NCBI GenBank assembly: GCA_016934875.1
Contig: JAFGSC010000116.1
Coordinates: forward strand, 1 to 8,864
Reading direction: 5' to 3'
Length of the DNA stretch: 8,864 bases
DNA from: Candidatus Atribacteria bacterium
GTDB lineage: Bacteria; Atribacterota; Phoenicimicrobiia; Phoenicimicrobiales; Stramentimicrobiaceae
Part shown: piece by piece, positions 5,536-8,864 of the stretch
Layout of the letters: each line of letters starts with the position of its first letter
Numbering within the stretch: position 1 is the stretch's first letter
Made by a program: the position numbers and the translations under genes
Notes under the pieces: model-generated
Databases searched by the model: none
Told to the model about the DNA's origin: nothing
What the model saw: only the letters and a program-made list of their open reading frames with translations

Positions 5536-6447
5536 GTGAAAAAGGTATTGGGAGTAAGTTTGGGATCTTCAACTAGGGATCACGTGGTAAAAGTTGAGAT
5601 CATGGGACAGGAAATTGAAATCGAGAGAAGAGGGACTGATGGAAGCGTCAAAAAAATGATGCAAATCTATCAGGAATTTGATGGGAAGGTTGATGTTTTT
5701 GCTCTCGGAGGAACAGATTTATATCTTTATTCGGGTCCTAGGGGAAAGAGATATACGATCAGGGAATCTGCAAGGATTGTGAGTGTGATTAAAAAGACTC
5801 CAATCGTTGACGGAACCGGTATTAAGTATGTATTAGAAAAAGATGTTGTTCGATATGTTAGTCAAAATACCGATATTGATTTAAAGGGTAAAAAAGCCCT
5901 GTTGCTCATTACTGTAGATCGTTTTGGTTTAGCAGAAGGCCTAATTGAGGCAGGTTGTCAGATGATCTTTGGTGATTTAATTTTTTGCTTAAATATTCCT
6001 ATTCCTCTTTATCATCTGAAAACCATTGACAAAATAGCGAGAGTAGCCATTCCGGTATTATCTCAGGTTCCTATCAAGTATCTTTATCCTACTGGTAAAA
6101 AACAAGAAACTTCCAATAATAGATATGGCCGTTTTTTTCAAGATGTAGATATTGTTGCAGGAGATTTTCTGGCGATCAGTCAGTATATGCCACAGGATAT
6201 GAAAGGCAAAATCGTGATAACGAATACGGTAACTTCTGAGAATGTTCAGGATCTGAAAAACAGAGGAGCGAAATATCTCATTACGACAACTCCACAATTT
6301 CAAGGCAGATCTTTTGGCACGAATGTTTATCAGGCTACACTGGTTGCTATTTCAGGTAAGACTCCAGATGAATTAAGTGAACAAGATTATCTGGATTTAG
6401 TAAAGAAAACACGCTTTCAACCCAGAATTGAAAGGCTCAATCGCTAA
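5536..6447 (+). CDS. Conserved protein of the family labelled 'quinate 5-dehydrogenase'; function uncertain
   Basis: This 303-residue soluble protein starts at GTG 5536; the GTG three codons upstream is less likely. I recognise the family by SLGSSTRDH (8-16), FALGGTDLYLYSG (55-67), PIVDGTGIK (89-97), DRFGLAE (128-134), AGDF (208-211), TNTVT (230-234) and TTTPQFQGRSFGTNV (250-264). Database entries often call it quinate 5-dehydrogenase. I see neither a dinucleotide-binding glycine loop (GAGGxx) nor the shikimate/quinate dehydrogenase substrate motifs, so that name should not be taken as a function. There is no signal peptide or clear transmembrane helix. It sits between an HTH regulator and an alpha-oxoamine synthase with short gaps, in the same operon, so a shared pathway is likely. 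The role is unknown. Confidence 0.8.
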   Translation: MKKVLGVSLGSSTRDHVVKVEIMGQEIEIERRGTDGSVKKMMQIYQEFDGKVDVFALGGTDLYLYSGPRGKRYTIRESARIVSVIKKTPIVDGTGIKYVLEKDVVRYVSQNTDIDLKGKKALLLITVDRFGLAEGLIEAGCQMIFGDLIFCLNIPIPLYHLKTIDKIARVAIPVLSQVPIKYLYPTGKKQETSNNRYGRFFQDVDIVAGDFLAISQYMPQDMKGKIVITNTVTSENVQDLKNRGAKYLITTTPQFQGRSFGTNVYQATLVAISGKTPDELSEQDYLDLVKKTRFQPRIERLNR

Positions 6448-6465
6448 AAAACTATAAGAATAATG

Positions 6466-6471
6466 AAAGGA
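6466..6471 (+). promoter_or_regulatory. Ribosome-binding site that decides the start of the oxoamine synthase
   Basis: AAAGGA lies 6 nt before ATG 6478. The upstream in-frame ATG at 6463 has no SD and its codons contain this SD, so ATG 6478 is preferred. Confidence 0.7.
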
Positions 6472-6477
6472 ATCAAA

Positions 6478-7668
6478 ATGGGTATTTTATTAGAAGAAAG
6501 AATCGGTTTAGTAAATAAAAGAGCAGATCGATTGAAAAAAAATGGTACATTTTTTTGGTTAAAGACCATTGAAAATGCTTCACAATCCCGCGTAGTCGTT
6601 GACAATAAAGAGAAAATCATGCTTGCTTCTTATAATTATTTGGGATTAATCGATCATCCAAAATTAAAGGAAGCTGCAATCAAGGCAATTGAAAAATATG
6701 GAACTGGTACTTCGGGTGTTCGTTTTTTATCAGGCACAACGGCCGTTCATAAAGAACTAGAAGCAAAAATTGCACAGTTTAAAGGAGCCGAGGATGCCAT
6801 TACCTATACCAGTGGTTATGTAACAAATTTGGCAGCCATTACCTCTCTTTTTCAGAAAGACGATTTGATTATCATTGATAAAATTGACCATGCCAGTATT
6901 ATTGATGGATGCATGCTTTCAGGTGCGAGATACAAGACTTTTTTGCATAACGATATGCAAAGATTAGAGAATGTTTTAAAAGAATCTGTAGGTTTTGTAA
7001 ATAAGATTATTATTGTCGATGGTGTATACAGCATGGATGGTGATGTTGCTGATTTACCAGGGATATCTCGTTTAGCAAAGAAATATAATACAATGTTAAT
7101 GGTCGATGAGGCGCATTCCATTGGTGTTCTTGGCAACACTGGTCATGGTATTGAGGAACATTTTGGATTAAAAAATGTCGTAGATATTCACATGGGTACT
7201 TTGAGTAAGACTATTCCTTCTGTAGGAGGTTATATTGCCGGGAAAAAGGATATTATTGATTATTTGAGACACAATTCAAGACCTTTCATTTTCTCTGCCC
7301 CAATTCCTCCAGTGAATGCAGCGGTTGCTATTGCTGCTTTTGAGGTGATTGAAAATGAGCCTGAGAGGGTCCATAATCTTCATAAAAATATGGAACGATA
7401 CAGAAAGGGTATCCAGTCCTTGGGCTATAATATTGGAAACAGTATTACTGCAATTGTTCCGATTATCGTTGGAGAAGAAGAAAAAACATTACAGCTATGT
7501 AAGGTTGTGAATGAAGAAGGTGTTTTTATTTGTCCTATCCTTCATCCGGCTGTATCCAAAGAGACCAGTAGACTGCGATCACATGTGCTTACCAATCATA
7601 CCTTAGAAGATATTGACGAAGCCCTGGATATTTTTGAAAAAGCTGGCAAGTCGTTGGAAATCATTTAG
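6478..7668 (+). CDS. PLP-dependent alpha-oxoamine synthase (AONS/KBL/SPT family)
   Basis: This 396-residue fold-type I PLP enzyme belongs to the family that condenses an amino acid with an acyl-CoA or acyl-ACP and loses CO2, as in 8-amino-7-oxononanoate synthase, 2-amino-3-ketobutyrate CoA ligase and serine palmitoyltransferase. SYNYLGL (51-57), GTGTSGVRFLSGTTAVH (75-91), the stacking His in DHAS (H138), DGVYSMDGD (181-189), DEAHS (D210, H213), the Schiff-base Lys244 in GTLSKTIPSVGGY, and ETSRLR near the C-terminus are all present, so it should be active. No biotin genes and no threonine dehydrogenase lie nearby, so bioF or kbl cannot be assigned. The LSKTIPSVGGY stretch differs from standard BioF/Kbl. 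It is third in the HTH operon. The substrate could be a lipid-type acyl chain or a small acyl-CoA. Confidence 0.88.
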   Translation: MGILLEERIGLVNKRADRLKKNGTFFWLKTIENASQSRVVVDNKEKIMLASYNYLGLIDHPKLKEAAIKAIEKYGTGTSGVRFLSGTTAVHKELEAKIAQFKGAEDAITYTSGYVTNLAAITSLFQKDDLIIIDKIDHASIIDGCMLSGARYKTFLHNDMQRLENVLKESVGFVNKIIIVDGVYSMDGDVADLPGISRLAKKYNTMLMVDEAHSIGVLGNTGHGIEEHFGLKNVVDIHMGTLSKTIPSVGGYIAGKKDIIDYLRHNSRPFIFSAPIPPVNAAVAIAAFEVIENEPERVHNLHKNMERYRKGIQSLGYNIGNSITAIVPIIVGEEEKTLQLCKVVNEEGVFICPILHPAVSKETSRLRSHVLTNHTLEDIDEALDIFEKAGKSLEII

Positions 7669-7710
7669 AAACTGATAGATTTGATACGGAATAGGCAAGA
7701 ATATCAAAGC

Positions 7711-7739
7711 AAAAAAATTTGTGTTGATCACGTTTTTTT
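7711..7739 (+). terminator. Possible terminator of the HTH operon
   Basis: About 40 bp after the oxoamine synthase stop, A7 (7711-7717) can pair with T7 (7733-7739), enclosing GTG/CAC around the loop TTGAT. The stem is short and interrupted, but the run of seven T and the position fit an end of transcript before the greA promoter. Confidence 0.35.
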
Positions 7740-7778
7740 AGTGGATTTGGTTCTTAAAAGTCTAAGAAATAACTTTAT

Positions 7779-7807
7779 TTGACATTAAATATTAAATATC
7801 CTATAAT
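7779..7807 (+). promoter_or_regulatory. Perfect consensus promoter for greA
   Basis: TTGACA (7779-7784), an exact 17-bp spacer and TATAAT (7802-7807) match the consensus at all twelve positions. Transcription should start near 7814, giving a leader of about 136 nt before the greA ATG. A weaker second promoter may lie at TTGACT 7856-7861 / TATGAA 7880-7885 (18-bp spacer), inside that leader. Confidence 0.92.
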
Positions 7808-7858
7808 TTTTTTAATATTGAATTTAAAAGAATAATAGGATTCTATAGAAATATATTG

Positions 7859-7917
7859 ACTAAGATAAGTGCTTTATCGTATGAAATGAATATATGAATG
7901 AAAGAGCTTATCTTAGT
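7859..7917 (+). promoter_or_regulatory. Terminator-like hairpin in the greA leader, candidate attenuator
   Basis: ACTAAGATAAG (7859-7869) pairs perfectly with CTTATCTTAGT (7907-7917). The stem extends inward through a wobble pair and one mismatch into CTTT/AAAG (7872-7875 with 7901-7904), leaving a 25-nt loop. It is followed by TTTAATTTT. It lies downstream of the perfect promoter and upstream of the greA start, so it could end transcription early or affect mRNA stability. The stem is GC-poor and the T-run is broken, so the activity is uncertain. Confidence 0.6.
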
Positions 7918-7949
7918 TTTAATTTTATCGAAGAGGATAAGGTGTAAAT

Positions 7950-8423
7950 ATGAATGACCGGAAGATTATGCTAACCGAAGAAGGTTTAGAAAAACTGCAG
8001 AAAGAGCTGTATGAGCTAAAAACAGTGAAGAGAAAGGAGATTGCTGAAAAAATTAGTAACTCTGTGGCTTTTGGTGAAATATCTGAGAATGCAGAATATA
8101 GGGCTGCTAAAAATGAACAGGCATTCATCGAAGGGCGAATTCTGACTTTAGAGAAAATTATTGAAAATTACGAAATCATAGATAAATCAAAAAATGATAA
8201 TTCTTATATATCTCCCGGATCAGAAATTGTTGTTGAAGATTTAAAAAAGAAGGAAAAAATTCAATATATTTTGGTTGACTATATTGAGTCTGATCCAGGT
8301 TCTGGTAAAATATCCATTGCTTCCCCCATTGGTAAGGCAGTTTTGGGTAAAAAGGTTGGTGATAAGGTTAAAATAAGAGTTCCCGCAGGCAGTATACACT
8401 ATAAAATACTCGAAATAAAGTAA
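7950..8423 (+). CDS. greA: Transcription elongation factor GreA
   Basis: GreA enters the RNA polymerase secondary channel and triggers cleavage of backtracked RNA, so that stalled complexes can restart. The 157 residues match the family. Residues 1 to about 76 form the coiled-coil finger (LTEEGLEKLQKELYELK, then FGEISENAEYRAAKNEQ at 41-57). Residues from about 80 form the FKBP-like domain that binds polymerase (SPIGKAVLGKKVGDKVKI, 125-142). The tip carries E43 and E46. E. coli GreA has Asp41 and Glu44 there, so the first acid is a conservative Asp-to-Glu change. AAGGTG lies 5 nt before the ATG. The gene has its own strong promoter and a structured leader. In many low-GC bacteria greA is followed by lysS; that gene is not reached within this window. 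Confidence 0.96.
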   Translation: MNDRKIMLTEEGLEKLQKELYELKTVKRKEIAEKISNSVAFGEISENAEYRAAKNEQAFIEGRILTLEKIIENYEIIDKSKNDNSYISPGSEIVVEDLKKKEKIQYILVDYIESDPGSGKISIASPIGKAVLGKKVGDKVKIRVPAGSIHYKILEIK

Positions 8424-8487
8424 AAATATGTTGCCTTGATTTTTTATTTTAACATTATTATTTTTTTAAGGTTCTCTATTTTTCTAA

Positions 8488-8516
8488 TTGCCTTCAGACG
8501 TGCCACATTTTATAAT
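8488..8516 (+). promoter_or_regulatory. Candidate promoter downstream of greA
   Basis: TTGCCT (8488-8493), a 17-bp spacer and a perfect TATAAT (8511-8516) are present about 65 bp after the greA stop. Transcription would start near 8523. No ORF with an SD follows, so it may drive a small RNA or a long leader. Confidence 0.5.
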
Positions 8517-8605
8517 GCCATTGAATCATTTCAGGTGTTTTAATATTTTTTGAAACTATTCTTAGTGAATATGATCAATTCAGAAACAAACATGAATGAA
8601 AAAAC

Positions 8606-8641
8606 TTGCGGAAATCTAGCTAAAGATTCGCTGCAATTTTT
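8606..8641 (+). terminator. Terminator-like hairpin downstream of greA
   Basis: TTGCGG (8606-8611) pairs with CTGCAA (8631-8636, one G-U), then a small internal loop, then AATC/GATT (8613-8616 with 8625-8628) around the 8-nt loop TAGCTAAA. Five T follow (8637-8641). It could end the greA transcript or a short RNA starting near 8523. Confidence 0.55.
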
Positions 8642-8864
8642 AATTTCTATTTACTTTTATTACCTTTCTATTATAAAATATTACATCTAAAGCTCACGAT
8701 AAGATTGAATATTCCCTATTTTTAAGATTTTTATGAGACGGAACTTATCAGCAGCATTTTTAACAACTAGGTTTTCTGTATTTTCTAATTGATAAGATTA
8801 AAGAGTAAGTAACAAAAAAGAATCAATGCTTAATTAGGGTAAAATATATTCTAGATATTTTTAA

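Larger units (their letters stand above)
8424..8864 (+). other. 441-bp region after greA without a convincing protein gene
   Basis: Neither strand has a plausible gene in this very AT-rich stretch, which runs to the window edge. It holds a promoter-like element (8488-8516), a terminator-like hairpin (8606-8641), a second weak promoter-like pair (TTTACT 8650-8655, TATAAA 8672-8677), and two GATAAGATT copies (8698-8706, 8791-8799) flanking a complementary CTTATC (8744-8749). It may be the leader region of a gene that begins beyond the window. Confidence 0.6.

Noticed and set aside
6852..7139. Minus-strand open frames, of which this 95-residue one is an example; others at 815-1015, 2079-2288, 2212-2403, 4463-4648, 4947-5240, 6058-6303 and 7925-8128
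   Set aside because: All overlap well-supported + strand genes or their leaders, show no recognisable domains, and have low-complexity S/F/I-rich composition typical of antisense shadows.
6478..7668. Assignment of the oxoamine synthase as BioF or Kbl
   Set aside because: The fold and active site fit, but no biotin or threonine-degradation genes are near and the Lys-loop sequence differs from both, so only the family is named.
8592..8690. 32-residue ATG frame, hydrophobic C-terminal half, faintly YidD-like
   Set aside because: No SD, it spans the terminator-like hairpin at 8606-8641, and it lacks the YidD RFxPTC-type motif.

Overview
The window is AT-rich DNA with seven complete protein genes and one partial gene, all on the + strand. 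Starts include GTG and TTG codons with strong Shine-Dalgarno (SD) sequences, and promoters are of the sigma-70/sigma-A type. The coding style, a monocluster ferredoxin and the gene families suggest an anaerobic low-GC bacterium, Clostridia-like or of a related anaerobic lineage such as Atribacterota. The lineage is inferred from these traits only; no rRNA or marker phylogeny is available here.

Layout. (1) 1-1994: the tail of a HAD-family phosphatase, then mutM (Fpg DNA glycosylase) and the tRNA 3'-processing enzyme RNase Z, closely spaced and probably one transcript entering from the left. (2) 1995-2420: an intergenic stretch with a tandem 13-bp duplication, then a single-cluster ferredoxin with a TTG start, ended by a 15-bp terminator hairpin. 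(3) 2421-4846: a leader with several tiny possible ORFs, then two adjacent PP-loop ATP pyrophosphatases. The first is a ThiI-like enzyme with an NFACT-R (DUF814)-like C-terminus, the second is MnmA (s2U34 of tRNA). Both carry a CxxC plus a distant third Cys, which suggests iron-sulfur-dependent tRNA thiolation. (4) 4934-7668: a three-gene operon behind a perfect consensus promoter with a TGTACA-N6-TGTACA repeat at the expected transcription start. It encodes a small HTH regulator, a conserved protein usually labelled 'quinate 5-dehydrogenase' (its function is doubtful), and a PLP-dependent alpha-oxoamine synthase. Its pathway is unknown, and it is the best candidate here for an undescribed system. 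(5) 7779-8423: greA behind a second perfect consensus promoter, with a long 5' leader holding a terminator-like hairpin. (6) 8424-8864: no convincing protein gene, but a promoter followed about 120 bp later by a terminator-like hairpin, a possible small RNA or leader.

Most of the window is housekeeping: DNA repair, tRNA maturation, tRNA thiolation and transcript cleavage. The points of interest are the regulator/'quinate dehydrogenase'/oxoamine synthase operon, the paired thiolases, and the untranslated regions around greA. I saw no tRNA or rRNA gene, CRISPR array or mobile element.
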